The position numbers and the translations under genes were made by a program. This document shows, piece after piece, positions 1 through 9,694 of a stretch of 64,000 nt of DNA. The number at the start of each line of letters is the position of its first letter. The first letter of the stretch is position 1. The stretch lies in NCBI RefSeq assembly GCF_020907985.1, contig NZ_JAJJPA010000004.1:1-64000 (forward strand), in the 5' to 3' direction. The notes under the pieces are model-generated. The model searched no databases. It had not been told where the DNA came from and worked only from the letters and a program-made list of their open reading frames with translations. This stretch comes from Kitasatospora humi (GTDB lineage Bacteria > Actinomycetota > Actinomycetes > Streptomycetales > Streptomycetaceae).

Positions 1-57
1 CCGAGGAATCTCCGCTGTGCCAAGTGCCCCGAGCTGACCCGGCGTAAGGTCGCATAC

Positions 58-975
58 ATGGCCATCCACACCACCGAAACGCTCACCAGCGAGGACCTCG
101 CGACGATCAGGACCGTGCTGGACGCCGCCGCCCTGACGGACGGGCGCCAGGCCGTCTCCGAAGCGGGCCGGCTCCGACTGCGTGCCGACCAGTCGCGGCC
201 CGGCATCCGGCACCTGGTGCAGACCCACCAGGGCACGCCCGCCGGGTACGCGCAGTTGGAGGAGCCCGCCGAGGAGGACGCCACCGCGACCGTGGAGCTC
301 ACCGTGCACCCGGAGCTGCGCGGGCAGGGCCTGGGCCGAGAGCTGGTGGACGCGGTGCTCGCGGCTGCCGGCCAGAGCCGCGGCCTCGACTTCTGGGCGC
401 ACGGCGGGCATCCGGCGGCGGCCCGCCTCGCCAAGCGGTACGGCGCCGAGTTGGTCCGCGAGCTGCGGCAGATGCGCCGCACCGGGCCGGCGCCGGAGCA
501 GGCCCCGCTGCCCGAGGGCGTGACCGTCCGGACCTTCCGCCCGGGGCAGGACGACGAGGCCTGGCTGCGACTCAACGCGCTGGCCTTCGCCCACCACCCG
601 GAGCAGGGATCGTGGAGCACCCAGGACCTGGCCGACCGGCTGGCCGAGCCCTGGTTCGACCCGGACGGCTTCTTCCTGGCCTGCCGGGGCGAGCAGGTGG
701 TCGGCTTCCACTGGACCAAGGTCCACCCGGCCTCCGCGACCGATCCCGAGTTGGGCGAGGTCTACGTGGTGGGTGTCGACCCGGGCGAGCAGGGCAACGG
801 CCTCGGCCGGGCGCTGACCACCGTCGGCCTGCGCCACCTGGCGCTGGACCGCGGGCTCGGCACCGTGCTGCTCTACGTGGACGCGGACAACTCGGCCGCG
901 GTGCGGGTATATGAACGAGTGGGCTTCACCGTCCACGAAGTAGACCTGATGTACCGCATCGAGCGCGGCAGCTGA
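58..975 (+). CDS. mshD: Mycothiol synthase MshD
   Basis: This 305-residue protein has two tandem GNAT acetyltransferase domains, at about residues 10-140 and 155-303. Both carry an acetyl-CoA loop of the R/Q-x-x-G-x-G/A type: GQGLG near residue 90 and GNGLG near residue 248. Length and double-GNAT layout match MshD, which acetylates Cys-GlcN-Ins in the last step of mycothiol synthesis, in the cytosol. The ATG at 58 has only a weak upstream ribosome site. It is followed by a 242-bp gap and then ppk. A different double-GNAT enzyme cannot be excluded, but the neighbourhood (ppk-pst block) agrees with mshD in streptomycetes. Confidence 0.88.
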   Translation: MAIHTTETLTSEDLATIRTVLDAAALTDGRQAVSEAGRLRLRADQSRPGIRHLVQTHQGTPAGYAQLEEPAEEDATATVELTVHPELRGQGLGRELVDAVLAAAGQSRGLDFWAHGGHPAAARLAKRYGAELVRELRQMRRTGPAPEQAPLPEGVTVRTFRPGQDDEAWLRLNALAFAHHPEQGSWSTQDLADRLAEPWFDPDGFFLACRGEQVVGFHWTKVHPASATDPELGEVYVVGVDPGEQGNGLGRALTTVGLRHLALDRGLGTVLLYVDADNSAAVRVYERVGFTVHEVDLMYRIERGS

Positions 976-1021
976 ACGCGACCGGGGCCCGACCGCCTCA
1001 GCTTTCCTCCTGGCCATGCGG

Positions 1022-1043
1022 TGTTTACCGTGGATTCAATTGA
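1022..1043 (+). promoter_or_regulatory. Degenerate PHO-box-like repeat upstream of ppk
   Basis: Two adjacent 11-bp units, TGTTTACCGTG and GATTCAATTGA, resemble the PhoP direct-repeat unit (core TTCAC) seen more clearly upstream of pstS. PhoP control of ppk is established in Streptomyces; this exact site is an inference. If it overlaps the -35 region, transcription starts downstream of the possible ATG at 1062, which favours the ATG at 1218 as the ppk start. Confidence 0.42.
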
Positions 1044-1217
1044 CGCCGCGAAGATCACAGGATGACGTCCGTAGTGTCTCGCTCCCGCAGCTTGGGTCAT
1101 GCGGCTCGGCTCGGTCGGCTAGCGACCGCGCCGGGCGGCCGGCCCTACCCGTCGGGTCCTTCGGGGGCGGAGCAGAACGGCACCTCGGACATCACGGCCC
1201 CGGAGGAGCTGGAACCC

Positions 1218-3350
1218 ATGAGCATCACCAACGCGCTCGGTCGCCCGGTGGACAGCACGACCGACGTCGAGCCCGCCGCTCTGCCGCAGGGCCGGTTCCT
1301 GGACCGTGAACGCAGCTGGCTGGCGTTCAACGAGCGGGTGCTGGAACTGGCCGAGGATCCCGAGATCCCCCTGCTGGAGCGGACCAAGTTCCTGGCCATC
1401 TTCGCGAGCAACCTCGACGAGTTCTTCATGGTCCGGGTGGCCGGCCTGAAGCGCCGGATCGCCACCGGCGTCGCCCAGCGCAGCGCCTCCGGGCTGCAGC
1501 CGCGCGAGGTGCTGGACCAGATCTGGACCAGGTCACGGGAGCTGATGGCCCGCCACGCGGCCACCTTCCAGCACGACGTGCTGCCCGACCTGGTCGCCGA
1601 GGGCATCGAGGTGGTGCGTTGGGGCGAGCTCACCGACCATGAGCAGTCCCGGCTGCACACCCTGTTCCGGCAGCAGATCTTCCCGGTGCTGACCCCGCTG
1701 GCGGTCGACCCGGCGCACCCGTTCCCGTACATATCGGGGCTGAGCCTCAACCTGGCCGTGGTGGTCCGCAACCCGGTCTCCGGCCACAAGCACTTCGCCC
1801 GGGTGAAGGTGCCGCAGTCGCTCTCCCGGTTCCTGGAGGCGTCCGCGCAGCGGTACGTGCCGCTGGAGGACGTGATGGGGGCGCACCTGGAGGAGCTCTT
1901 CCCGGGGATGGAGGTGCTGGCCCACCACGCCTTCCGGGTCACTCGCAACGAGGACCTGGAGGTGGAGGAGGACGACGCCGAGAACATCCTCAAGGCGCTG
2001 GAGAAGGAGCTGATGCGGCGCCGGTTCGGCCCGCCGGTGCGGCTGGAGGTGGAGGAGTCGATCGACCCCTACATCCTCGACCTGCTGGTGCGCGAGCTGA
2101 ACATCACCGAGGCGGAGGTGTTCCCGCTGCCCGGCCCGCTGGACCTGACCGGCCTGTTCGGGATAGCCGACCTGGACCGGCCGGAGCTGAGGTACCGCAA
2201 GTTCGTGGCCGGAACGGCGCGGGCGCTGGCCGACGTCGAGTCGGCTTCGCAGCCGGACGTCTTCGCCGCCATGCGCGAGCGGGACGTGCTGCTGCACCAC
2301 CCGTACGACAGCTTCTCGACCTCGGTGCAGGCCTTCCTGGAGCAGGCCGCCTCCGACCCGAACGTGCTGGCGATCAAGCAGACGCTGTACCGCACCTCCG
2401 GCGACTCGCCGATCGTGGACGCGCTGATAGACGCCGCCGAGTCGGGCAAGCAGGTGCTGGTGCTGGTCGAGATCAAGGCGCGCTTCGACGAGCAGGCGAA
2501 CATCAAGTGGGCCCGGAAGTTGGAGGAGGCGGGTTGCCATGTGGTCTACGGGCTGGTGGGGCTCAAGACGCACTGCAAGCTGTCGCTGGTGGTCCGCCAG
2601 GAGGGTGAGACGCTGCGCCGCTACGCGCACGTCGGTACCGGGAACTACCACCCGAAGACCGCCCGGCTGTACGAGGACCTGGGGCTGCTGACCAGCGACC
2701 CGCAGGTCGGTGCCGACCTCTCGGACCTGTTCAACCGGCTCTCCGGCTACTCGCGGCGGGAGTCGTACCGCCGGCTGCTCACCGCGCCGCGCGGGCTGCG
2801 GGACGGGCTGCTCGGCCGGATCCGCAACGAGGTCGCCAACAAGGAGGCGGGCCTGCCGGCGTACGTCAAGATCAAGGTCAACTCGATCGTCGACGAGGCC
2901 GTGATCGACGAGCTCTACCGGGCCTCGCAGGCAGGTGTGCCGGTGGACGTCTGGGTGCGCGGGATCTGTGCGCTGCGGCCCGGGGTGGCCGGGCTGAGCG
3001 AGAACATCCGGGTCCGCAGTGTGCTCGGGAGGTTCCTGGAGCACTCCCGGATCTTCGTCTTCGGCAACGCCGGCGATCCCGAAGTCTGGTTCGGCAGCGC
3101 GGATATGATGCACCGCAACCTTGATCGGCGGATCGAGGCGCTGGTTCGGGTGGCCGATCCGGCGCACCGGGCGGAGCTGTCCGAACTGCTGGACCTCGGC
3201 ATGGCCGAGGACACCGCGTCCTGGCACCTGGGCCCCGACGGCGCCTGGCTCAGGCGGAGCCATGATGCCGACGGCCACCGGCTCCGCGACATCCAGGAGC
3301 TGCTCATCGACTCGCGCCAGCGCCGCCGGAGTGCCGCCGGCGGTCTCTGA
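1218..3350 (+). CDS. ppk: Polyphosphate kinase (PPK1)
   Basis: This 710-residue PPK1 makes long-chain polyphosphate reversibly from ATP. The N-terminal helical domain ([14 protein letters not shown] near residue 34) is followed by two phospholipase-D-like catalytic domains. The expected catalytic histidines are visible at about H452 (KTHCKL) and H609 (LEHSRIF), and HVGTGNYH lies near 470. I chose the ATG at 1218 because GGAGGA lies 10 bases upstream. An in-frame ATG at 1062 would add 52 low-complexity residues and would overlap the putative PHO box. The CHAD and Nudix genes follow on the same strand, so the three probably form one transcript. Confidence 0.95.
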   Translation: MSITNALGRPVDSTTDVEPAALPQGRFLDRERSWLAFNERVLELAEDPEIPLLERTKFLAIFASNLDEFFMVRVAGLKRRIATGVAQRSASGLQPREVLDQIWTRSRELMARHAATFQHDVLPDLVAEGIEVVRWGELTDHEQSRLHTLFRQQIFPVLTPLAVDPAHPFPYISGLSLNLAVVVRNPVSGHKHFARVKVPQSLSRFLEASAQRYVPLEDVMGAHLEELFPGMEVLAHHAFRVTRNEDLEVEEDDAENILKALEKELMRRRFGPPVRLEVEESIDPYILDLLVRELNITEAEVFPLPGPLDLTGLFGIADLDRPELRYRKFVAGTARALADVESASQPDVFAAMRERDVLLHHPYDSFSTSVQAFLEQAASDPNVLAIKQTLYRTSGDSPIVDALIDAAESGKQVLVLVEIKARFDEQANIKWARKLEEAGCHVVYGLVGLKTHCKLSLVVRQEGETLRRYAHVGTGNYHPKTARLYEDLGLLTSDPQVGADLSDLFNRLSGYSRRESYRRLLTAPRGLRDGLLGRIRNEVANKEAGLPAYVKIKVNSIVDEAVIDELYRASQAGVPVDVWVRGICALRPGVAGLSENIRVRSVLGRFLEHSRIFVFGNAGDPEVWFGSADMMHRNLDRRIEALVRVADPAHRAELSELLDLGMAEDTASWHLGPDGAWLRRSHDADGHRLRDIQELLIDSRQRRRSAAGGL

Positions 3351-3409
3351 CCATCCGTCACTGCCCCGGGGGTTCGGCCTGCCCCGGGGGAACGGGGAGT
3401 ACCCACGAC

Positions 3410-4513
3410 ATGACTGACGCGCCCATGACGGCCCCGGCGGCCACCGCGACCGCCGGGGAGGTCATCTCCCGGTATCTCACCGAACAGGCGGGCAACTTCC
3501 TGCGCGCGCTGCCGCAGGCGGTGGGCGAGGCGGGCGCCAGACCCGGTGCGCTGCCGTCGCTCAACTCCCCGGCCGGCAGCGGGGGGACGCTCGAACTGCT
3601 GCGCGCGGTGCGGCGGATCGGCGGTGCCCTGCACACCTTCGGCGCCGTCTTCGAACCGGGCTGGGCGCACGAGTCGCGAGCCGAACTGCGGTGGCTGCTC
3701 AATCTGCTGGCGCAGGAACCGGCCTACCAGCGGCGCTCCGCACGGCTGCTGGCGGCGGTTGACTCGCTGAGCGGGGCCGCGCCGGGCGGTGCGGGCGGTC
3801 CCGGCATGTTGGCCGGGCACCAGGGAGCCCCCAAGGCCCGGGCGCTGCTGGACCGCCAGCTGACCCTGGCCCGCACTCGCGCGCACAGCACCGTGCTGCA
3901 GGAACTCCGCTCGGCGCGGCTGCACGCCCTGGCGGACCGGATGACGCTGCTGGTCGGCGAGGCGCCGCTGGTGGAGTCCGCCCGGGGGAAGGCCGGCGAG
4001 GTGCTGCCGCCGCAGGCGGGGGCGGCGTTCACCGCGCTGGGCGCGGCCGTGCGGGCGCTGCCGCTGCACCGGGCGGCGACCGCCTACCAGGGGGACGCGC
4101 TGCACCGGTTGGGCGGTGCGGAGCCGACCGGGCCGGCGCTGGTGCCGGCGCAGGGACGGCCGGCGGACGCGGACAGTGCGCTGGCGGCCGACGACGCGCC
4201 CTGGCACCGGGTGCGGATCCTGGTGAAGCGGGCCAGGTACGCGCTGGAGGTGTGCGGTCGGCCGGGGGACCAACTGATGGAGGTGGACCGGGTGCTGGAC
4301 CGCCACCAGGACGCGGCGGACGCGGCGGTGACGGCGGCGACGGCCGCGCGCACGCCGCGGATCACCCCCGCCACGGCCTATGTGCTCGGGGTGGTGCATG
4401 CTGATCAGCGGCTGGAGGTCGAGGCGGCGCGGTTCGCGTTCGGCAGCCGGTGGCCGGAGCTCCCGCTCAGCCCGGACGGCTGGGACGGGCCCCCAGGACA
4501 GCGGATGGGATGA
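3410..4513 (+). CDS. CHAD domain-containing protein
   Basis: The 367-residue product is alpha-helical with many conserved His, Arg and Lys residues (RTRAHSTVLQELRSARLHAL near residue 160; HRVRILVKRARYALEVCG near 265), typical of CHAD domains. CHAD proteins bind inorganic polyphosphate. Its position directly after ppk supports such a role, perhaps in polyphosphate granule organisation. The stop codon TGA at 4511-4513 abuts the ATG of the Nudix gene, implying translational coupling. No catalytic motif is visible, so the precise function is unknown. Confidence 0.85.
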   Translation: MTDAPMTAPAATATAGEVISRYLTEQAGNFLRALPQAVGEAGARPGALPSLNSPAGSGGTLELLRAVRRIGGALHTFGAVFEPGWAHESRAELRWLLNLLAQEPAYQRRSARLLAAVDSLSGAAPGGAGGPGMLAGHQGAPKARALLDRQLTLARTRAHSTVLQELRSARLHALADRMTLLVGEAPLVESARGKAGEVLPPQAGAAFTALGAAVRALPLHRAATAYQGDALHRLGGAEPTGPALVPAQGRPADADSALAADDAPWHRVRILVKRARYALEVCGRPGDQLMEVDRVLDRHQDAADAAVTAATAARTPRITPATAYVLGVVHADQRLEVEAARFAFGSRWPELPLSPDGWDGPPGQRMG

Positions 4514-5068
4514 ATGGGCGAGCAGCGGTCCGAGCAGTTGGCCCGCCGGCAGCTGCGCGAGGCGAGGCGGCCGACGCCGTGGCACGGTGAAGGGCCGCAG
4601 GCGGCCCGGCCGGCCGGGGGCATAGGCCCGGGGGGCACGCCGCGGACGATCCTGGCAGCGGGTGCGGTGCTCTGGACACCGGGCGCGGCGCGGGCCGACG
4701 GCTCGCTGCGCCGTCCCCGGATCGCGCTGATCCACCGGCCCAAGTACGACGACTGGAGCTTGCCGAAGGGCAAGCTGCACCGCGGTGAGTCGCCCTGGGA
4801 GGCGGCGGTCCGCGAGGTGGCGGAGGAGACCGGACTGGTCTGCCGGCTGGTGGCGCCGCTGCCCGCGCAGCACTACCTGGCGAACGGTCGCCCCAAGGAG
4901 GTCCGCTACTGGGCGGCCGTGCCGGTCTCCGGGGAGTTCCGGCCGAACCGCGAGGTGGACCGGATGAAGTGGCTGAAGCCGGACAAGGCCCGGGCCAAGC
5001 TCACCCACGACCGGGACCGGCTGCTGATCGACGCCCTGCTGGAGCTGCTGGCGCGCCGACCTGACTGA
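4514..5068 (+). CDS. Nudix hydrolase
   Basis: This 184-residue protein has a complete Nudix box (G-x5-E-x7-REVAEETGL) at about residues 86-108, which binds Mg2+ for pyrophosphate hydrolysis of nucleoside-diphosphate-linked substrates. IHRPKYDDWSLPKGK just before the box resembles actinobacterial MutT1-type proteins. Unlike mycobacterial MutT1, there is no C-terminal histidine phosphatase domain. It starts immediately after the CHAD stop codon. Given ppk and CHAD upstream, its substrate could be a diadenosine polyphosphate or an oxidised nucleotide; neither is proven. Confidence 0.88.
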   Translation: MGEQRSEQLARRQLREARRPTPWHGEGPQAARPAGGIGPGGTPRTILAAGAVLWTPGAARADGSLRRPRIALIHRPKYDDWSLPKGKLHRGESPWEAAVREVAEETGLVCRLVAPLPAQHYLANGRPKEVRYWAAVPVSGEFRPNREVDRMKWLKPDKARAKLTHDRDRLLIDALLELLARRPD

Positions 5069-5077
5069 AGGTCGGCG
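5054..5077 (+). terminator. Hairpin at the end of the ppk-CHAD-Nudix unit
   Basis: A 9-bp perfect stem (left arm 5054-5062, right arm 5069-5077) with a six-base loop overlaps the Nudix stop codon. No T-run follows, as is common in this GC range. Confidence 0.5.
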
Positions 5078-5170
5078 GATCCGTGGTGTTAGCCCATCCG
5101 ATGGGTGAGCGTCATCTGATGCCGTGTCTTGGTTGAATCCTTGCCGTGATGCAACCGTTACTACTGGACC

Positions 5171-5248
5171 ATGTTTCCTGGCATCCGTTCGAGGTTCACC
5201 CTCCATTCACTTACGACCGGCTGATGCGTCACCTGCCCGGCCTAGCTT
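5171..5248 (+). promoter_or_regulatory. PHO box (PhoP operator) and pstS promoter
   Basis: Four consecutive 11-bp units start at 5171, 5182, 5193 and 5204. The last two, GGTTCACCCTC and CATTCACTTAC, are excellent matches to the Streptomyces PHO-box direct-repeat unit; the first two are weaker. A -10-like TAGCTT lies at 5243-5248. This is the expected arrangement for phosphate-starvation induction of pstS by PhoP. Confidence 0.85.
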
Positions 5249-5276
5249 CGGTCCTACCGGAGGGCCGAAGAGGCCC

Positions 5277-5322
5277 CGGACCACAGCAAGGTCCGCGCCG
5301 GGCGCCCGACCAGGGGTCGGGC
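5277..5322 (+). other. Two small hairpins in the pstS 5' leader
   Basis: Arms CGGACC (5277-5282) and GGTCCG (5290-5295) form one stem. GCCCGACC (5304-5311) and GGTCGGGC (5315-5322) form another. Both fall between the predicted promoter and the pstS GTG, so they would lie in the mRNA leader. They may stabilise the transcript; function is unknown. Confidence 0.4.
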
Positions 5323-5353
5323 CCGCGGACTGTGCCAAAGAAAGGGACACCCT

Positions 5354-6493
5354 GTGAAGCTCCAGCGGAACGGCCGCACCAAGGCCCTCGCGATCGGTGC
5401 CGTGGCGCTCGTCAGCTCGCTGTCGCTCGCGGCCTGCGGCTCGGACAACAACAACTCCACCGGCACCGCCGCCGCCAGCGGTGGCGCCAGCTCCGCGGCC
5501 GCGATCGCGTGCGCGAGCAAGCAGGCCAACCTGCTGGCCGCGGGTTCGACCGCCCAGGCCAACGCCATCGACGTGTGGAAGAACGCCTACGGCACCGCCT
5601 GCTCCGGCACCACGCTGAACTACAACGGTGTCGGCTCCGGCGCGGGTGTCGCGCAGTTCAACCAGGGCAAGGTCGCCTTCGCAGGCACGGACTTCGCGCT
5701 CAAGTCGACCGACATCGACGCCTCCAAGCAGGTCTGCCAGAACGGCGGTCAGGCGATCGACCTGCCGATGGTCGCCGGCCTGGTCTCGATCGTCTACAAC
5801 GTGGACGGCGTCAGCCACCTCACCCTGGACGGTCCGACCACCGCGAAGATCTTCAACTCGGAGATCACCAAGTGGAACGACCCGGCGATCGCCGCCCTGA
5901 ACCCGGGCGTCACCCTGCCGGCCACCGACATCACCACGTTCCACCGCTCGGACGACTCCGGCACCACCTTCAACCTGACCTCGTACTTCGCCAAGGCCTC
6001 GAACGGCGCCTGGACCGCCCCGGCGAGCAAGACCTGGGCGGGCAAGGGCGGCCAGTCGGCCGCGGGCAGCGCCGGCGTCTCCTCGCAGGTCAAGGCCACC
6101 AAGGGTTCGATCGGCTACGTCGAGCTCTCCTACGCCCAGACCAACAGCCTGACCAGCGCCTCGATCAACACCGGTGCCAGCAAGCCGGTCGACCCGACCG
6201 CCGCCAACGCCGCCATCACCCTGGGCAACTCCACCGTGGTCGGCACCGGCAACGACCTGGCGCTGCAGCTGGACTACGGCACCAAGGCCGAGAACGCCTA
6301 CCCGATCGTCCTGGTGACCTACGAGGTCGCCTGCGACAAGGGCAACAAGGCCGACACCCTCGACAGCCTGAAGTCCTTCCTCACCTACGCGGCCAGCGAC
6401 GCCGGCCAGCAGGCGATCTCCAGCAAGGGCTACGTCCCGATGCCGGCGGCCGTCGGCGCCAAGGTGAAGGCCGCGATCACCAACCTCAGCTGA
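5354..6493 (+). CDS. pstS: Phosphate ABC transporter substrate-binding lipoprotein PstS
   Basis: This 379-residue lipoprotein has a classic signal peptide with lipobox LAAC and modified Cys28. A Ser/Ala/Gly linker is followed by a periplasmic-binding fold (GSTAQANAIDVW; GVGSGAGVAQF near residue 95; FAGTDFAL; HRSDDSGTTFNLTSYF near 197) that binds orthophosphate. Translation starts at GTG 5354. It is the first gene of pstSCAB, induced from the PHO box upstream. A strong hairpin after its stop probably limits read-through into pstC, as expected when PstS is needed in excess over the permease. Confidence 0.97.
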   Translation: MKLQRNGRTKALAIGAVALVSSLSLAACGSDNNNSTGTAAASGGASSAAAIACASKQANLLAAGSTAQANAIDVWKNAYGTACSGTTLNYNGVGSGAGVAQFNQGKVAFAGTDFALKSTDIDASKQVCQNGGQAIDLPMVAGLVSIVYNVDGVSHLTLDGPTTAKIFNSEITKWNDPAIAALNPGVTLPATDITTFHRSDDSGTTFNLTSYFAKASNGAWTAPASKTWAGKGGQSAAGSAGVSSQVKATKGSIGYVELSYAQTNSLTSASINTGASKPVDPTAANAAITLGNSTVVGTGNDLALQLDYGTKAENAYPIVLVTYEVACDKGNKADTLDSLKSFLTYAASDAGQQAISSKGYVPMPAAVGAKVKAAITNLS

Positions 6494-6504
6494 CGGTCCG
6501 AGCA

Positions 6505-6546
6505 GGCGCGGGCGGCTCCCCCTGGGGAGAAGGAGCCGCCCGCGCC
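6505..6546 (+). terminator. Strong hairpin between pstS and pstC
   Basis: A perfect 15-bp stem pairs 6505-6519 with 6532-6546 around a 12-base loop, 11 bases after the pstS stop. It is likely a partial terminator or 3' stabiliser, giving abundant pstS mRNA and less pstCAB. Confidence 0.75.
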
Positions 6547-6641
6547 GCACGGCCCGTCCACCGCACCACTCGTCCGGGGCACCGCCGCCATGGTGCCGCT
6601 CCCCGACCGGAGCAGCGCCGCCAGACCGGAGTAAGAACCTC

Positions 6642-7661
6642 ATGACTTCCGCACCCCCTGATCACCCCGGGGACCGCACCCCAGCGTCCACCACACCACC
6701 CGGGCAGCCGTCGACCTCCCTGCGGGGCACCGGCCGCCTGGGCGACGTCCTGTTCCGTCTGGCCTCGTCCGGCTCCGGCGTCCTGCTGCTGGTGATCATG
6801 GCCGCCATCGCGGGCTTCCTGCTGTACCGCAGCGGGATGGCGCTCAGCCAGGACAAGACGAACTTCCTCACCACCTTCGAGTGGGACCCGGACAACATCG
6901 TCAAGCCCAGCTTCGGCATCGCCGTGCTGGCCTTCGGCACGATCGTCAGCGCGGCGATCGCGATGGCGATCGCGGTTCCGATCGCCATCGGCATCGCGCT
7001 GTTCATCTCGCACTACGCGCCGCGCCGGATCGCCCAGCCGTTCGCCTACCTGGTGGACCTGCTGGCCGCCGTGCCCAGCATCGTCTACGGCCTGTGGGGC
7101 GCGCTCTACCTGGTGCCGCACATGGCGGGCCTGAACGACTGGCTTGACCACTACCTCGGCTGGACCTACGTCTTCAAGGTCAGCCAGCACGGGGCACCGG
7201 CCCGCAACCTGTTCACCGTCGGCATCCTGCTGGCCATCATGGTCCTGCCGATCATCACCGCGGTCAGCCGCGAGGTGTTCCGCCAGGTGCCGCGGATGCA
7301 CGAGGAGGCGGCGCTGGCGCTCGGTGCCACCCGCTGGGAGATGGTCCGCACCGCCGTGCTGCCGTTCGGCCGCCCGGGCATCATCTCGGCCTCCATGCTG
7401 GGCCTGGGCCGCGCGCTCGGCGAGACCATCGCGGTGGCCACCGTGCTCTCCGCCAACAGCAAGCTCTCGCTGCACCTGCTGGACGCGGGCGGCGGCACCT
7501 TCGCGCAGAACATCGCGCTGAAGTTCGGTGAGGCCGGCAAGCCCGGCATGAACGCGCTGATGGCCTCCGGCCTGGTGCTGTTCGTGATCACCCTGCTGGT
7601 GAACGGCGGGGCCCGGCTGATCATCGCCCGCCGCAAGGAGTACTCGGGGGCCAACGCATGA
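6642..7661 (+). CDS. pstC: Phosphate ABC transporter permease PstC
   Basis: The 339-residue integral membrane permease subunit pairs with PstA to form the phosphate channel. A Pro/Thr-rich cytoplasmic N-terminus of about 35 residues precedes six hydrophobic segments. The permease coupling loop reads EEAALALGATRWEMVRTAVLP, with ALGETIAVATVL further on, as in PstC. The stop codon overlaps the pstA start by 4 bp (ATGA), so the two are translationally coupled. Confidence 0.95.
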   Translation: MTSAPPDHPGDRTPASTTPPGQPSTSLRGTGRLGDVLFRLASSGSGVLLLVIMAAIAGFLLYRSGMALSQDKTNFLTTFEWDPDNIVKPSFGIAVLAFGTIVSAAIAMAIAVPIAIGIALFISHYAPRRIAQPFAYLVDLLAAVPSIVYGLWGALYLVPHMAGLNDWLDHYLGWTYVFKVSQHGAPARNLFTVGILLAIMVLPIITAVSREVFRQVPRMHEEAALALGATRWEMVRTAVLPFGRPGIISASMLGLGRALGETIAVATVLSANSKLSLHLLDAGGGTFAQNIALKFGEAGKPGMNALMASGLVLFVITLLVNGGARLIIARRKEYSGANA

Positions 7662-8737
7662 GCACCACGACCACCGTTTCGGACCGCACTCCGGCCCCGC
7701 AGCTCAGCGGTCGGCTCACCGCCGCCAAGCTGCCCCGCTGGGCCCCGGCCGGCGTGGCCGTGCTGTCCATCGCCGTCGGCTGCGTGATCGGTGCCGGCGC
7801 CGGCCTGGCCAGCCACATCCAGTGGGGCCTGATCTCCGCGCTGCTCTTCGTGGTGCTGAGCTTCGGCCTCTCGGCCAAGGTCGAGGGCGTCCGGCAGGCC
7901 AAGGACCGCCTGGCCACCTCGCTGATCTGGGTCGCCTTCATCCTGGCCGTGGTGCCGCTGGTCTCGCTGGTGGTCTACACCGTGCAGCAGGGCGCCGGCG
8001 TGGTGGACGGCAACTTCCTCAACCACTCGATGCGCGGGGTGCTCCAGTCCGGTCCGGGCGGCGGCATCTACCACGCGCTGCTCGGCACCCTGCAGCAGGT
8101 CGGCCTCGCCACCGCGATCGCCGCGCCGATCGGTCTGCTCACCGCCGTCTACCTGGTCGAGTACGGCCGTGGCCGACTGGCCAAGACGGTCACCTTCTTC
8201 GTCGACGTCATGACGGGCGTGCCGTCGATCGTCGCCGGTCTGTTCGTCCTCTCCGTCTGGATCCTGGGCCTCGGGTTCACCTACTCCGGCTTCGCGGGCA
8301 GCCTGGCGCTGGCCATCCTGATGATGCCGGTGGTGGTCCGCTCCACCGAGGAGATGCTGCGGCTCGTGCCCAACGAGCTGCGGGAGGCCTCCTACGCGCT
8401 GGGCGTGCCGAAGTGGAAGACCATCCTGCGGGTCGTCATCCCGACCGCGATCGGCGGCATCACCACCGGTGTGATGCTGGCTGTGGCCCGGATCACGGGT
8501 GAGACGGCGCCGGTGATGATGCTGGTCTTCGTCTCGGACTCGATCAACCCGGATCCGTTCAACGGCCCGCAGATGAACCTCCCGGTCTACATCTGGCAGC
8601 AGTACTCCCAGGTCAACAACAGCTTCGGGTACGCCCGGGCCTGGGGTGCCGCACTGGTCCTGATCGCCTTCGTGATGGCGCTCAACCTGGTCGCCCGCGG
8701 CATCGCCCGCTGGCGCTCGCCCAAGGCCGGCAACTGA
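7658..8737 (+). CDS. pstA: Phosphate ABC transporter permease PstA
   Basis: This 359-residue membrane permease subunit has an N-terminal extension with two extra hydrophobic segments (residues about 30-90) ahead of the usual PstA core. The coupling loop reads [32 protein letters not shown] and the C-terminal [11 protein letters not shown] segment fit PstA. It overlaps pstC by 4 bp, and pstB follows 41 bp downstream. Confidence 0.95.
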   Translation: MSTTTTVSDRTPAPQLSGRLTAAKLPRWAPAGVAVLSIAVGCVIGAGAGLASHIQWGLISALLFVVLSFGLSAKVEGVRQAKDRLATSLIWVAFILAVVPLVSLVVYTVQQGAGVVDGNFLNHSMRGVLQSGPGGGIYHALLGTLQQVGLATAIAAPIGLLTAVYLVEYGRGRLAKTVTFFVDVMTGVPSIVAGLFVLSVWILGLGFTYSGFAGSLALAILMMPVVVRSTEEMLRLVPNELREASYALGVPKWKTILRVVIPTAIGGITTGVMLAVARITGETAPVMMLVFVSDSINPDPFNGPQMNLPVYIWQQYSQVNNSFGYARAWGAALVLIAFVMALNLVARGIARWRSPKAGN

Positions 8738-8778
8738 CCGTCCGACTGACGTACGAGAAGACGAGAGAAGAAAGAATC

Positions 8779-9555
8779 ATGGCGAAGCGCATCGACGTCA
8801 GCGGACTGTCGGCCTTCTACGGTGGCACCAAGGCCATCGAGGACATCTCGATGACCATCGAGCCCCGCTCGGTGACCGCCTTCATCGGCCCCTCCGGCTG
8901 CGGCAAGTCGACCTTCCTGCGGACCCTGAACCGGATGCACGAGGTGATCCCGGGCGCCCGGGTCGAGGGCAAGGTCCTGCTGGACGACGAGAACCTGTAC
9001 GGCCCGGGGGTCGACCCGGTGGCGGTGCGGCGCACCGTCGGGATGGTCTTCCAGCGGCCGAACCCGTTCCCGACCATGTCGATCTACGACAACGTGGCCG
9101 CCGGCCTGAAGCTCGCCGGGGTGAAGAAGAAGTCGGTGCTGGACGGCATCGTGGAGCAGTCGCTGAAGGGCGCCAACCTCTGGAAGGAGGTCCACAACCG
9201 GCTGAACAAGCCGGGCGCCGGCCTCTCCGGTGGTCAGCAGCAGCGCCTGTGCATCGCCCGGGCGATCGCGGTGCAGCCCGAGGTGCTGCTGATGGACGAG
9301 CCCTGCTCGGCGCTGGACCCGATCTCCACGCTGGCGATCGAGGACCTGATCGGTGAGCTGAAGTCGCGCTTCACCATCGTGATCGTGACCCACAACATGC
9401 AGCAGGCGGCCCGGGTCAGCGACCGCACGGCGTTCTTCAACCTGGCCGGGGTCGGCCAGCCGGGCAAGCTGATCGAGTTGGACGACACCCAGCGGATCTT
9501 CTCCAACCCGTCCGTGCAGGCGACCGAGGACTACATCTCGGGCCGCTTCGGCTGA
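8779..9555 (+). CDS. pstB: Phosphate ABC transporter ATPase PstB
   Basis: The 258-residue ATPase drives phosphate import through PstCA. Walker A is GPSGCGKS at residues 37-44, the ABC signature is [16 protein letters not shown], Walker B is VLLMDEP, and the H-loop is VTHNMQQA. Length and sequence match PstB closely. The start ATG follows an A/G-rich ribosome site (GAGAGAAGAAAG). A perfect 15-bp hairpin follows the gene and ends the operon. There is no phoU directly downstream; DUF47/pit instead lie convergently. Confidence 0.97.
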   Translation: MAKRIDVSGLSAFYGGTKAIEDISMTIEPRSVTAFIGPSGCGKSTFLRTLNRMHEVIPGARVEGKVLLDDENLYGPGVDPVAVRRTVGMVFQRPNPFPTMSIYDNVAAGLKLAGVKKKSVLDGIVEQSLKGANLWKEVHNRLNKPGAGLSGGQQQRLCIARAIAVQPEVLLMDEPCSALDPISTLAIEDLIGELKSRFTIVIVTHNMQQAARVSDRTAFFNLAGVGQPGKLIELDDTQRIFSNPSVQATEDYISGRFG

Positions 9556-9611
9556 GCCGAACCCCAGTACTGCCCCGGGGTGCTGCATGGCGGTGCCGCC
9601 GCGGGGCATGG

Positions 9612-9646
9612 AAGGGCCCGCCCTCGGGACGCGAGGGCGGGCCCTT
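9612..9646. terminator. Bidirectional terminator between pstB and pit
   Basis: A perfect 15-bp inverted repeat pairs 9612-9626 (AAGGGCCCGCCCTCG) with 9632-9646 around a five-base loop, between convergent pstB and pit. The outer A/T pairs give a short T-run on both strands. Confidence 0.9.
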
Positions 9647-9688
9647 GTCCGTGCGCGGATGTCCGTGCGCGGATGTCCGTGCGTGCGG
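9647..9688. repeat. 14-bp tandem repeat, three copies
   Basis: Unit GTCCGTGCGCGGAT occurs exactly at 9647-9660 and 9661-9674, with a third, diverged copy at 9675-9688. It ends 6 bp before the pit stop codon (9695-9697 on the minus strand). Confidence 0.9.
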
Positions 9689-9694
9689 CTCCGG

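Noticed and set aside
1016..1309. Short frame before ppk
   Set aside because: It overlaps the ppk control region and N-terminus in a different frame and has no supporting motif.
5146..6645. Plus-strand frame overlapping pstS in another reading frame
   Set aside because: It covers the PHO box and pstS, contains Arg/Gly-rich noise, and lacks a start signal.
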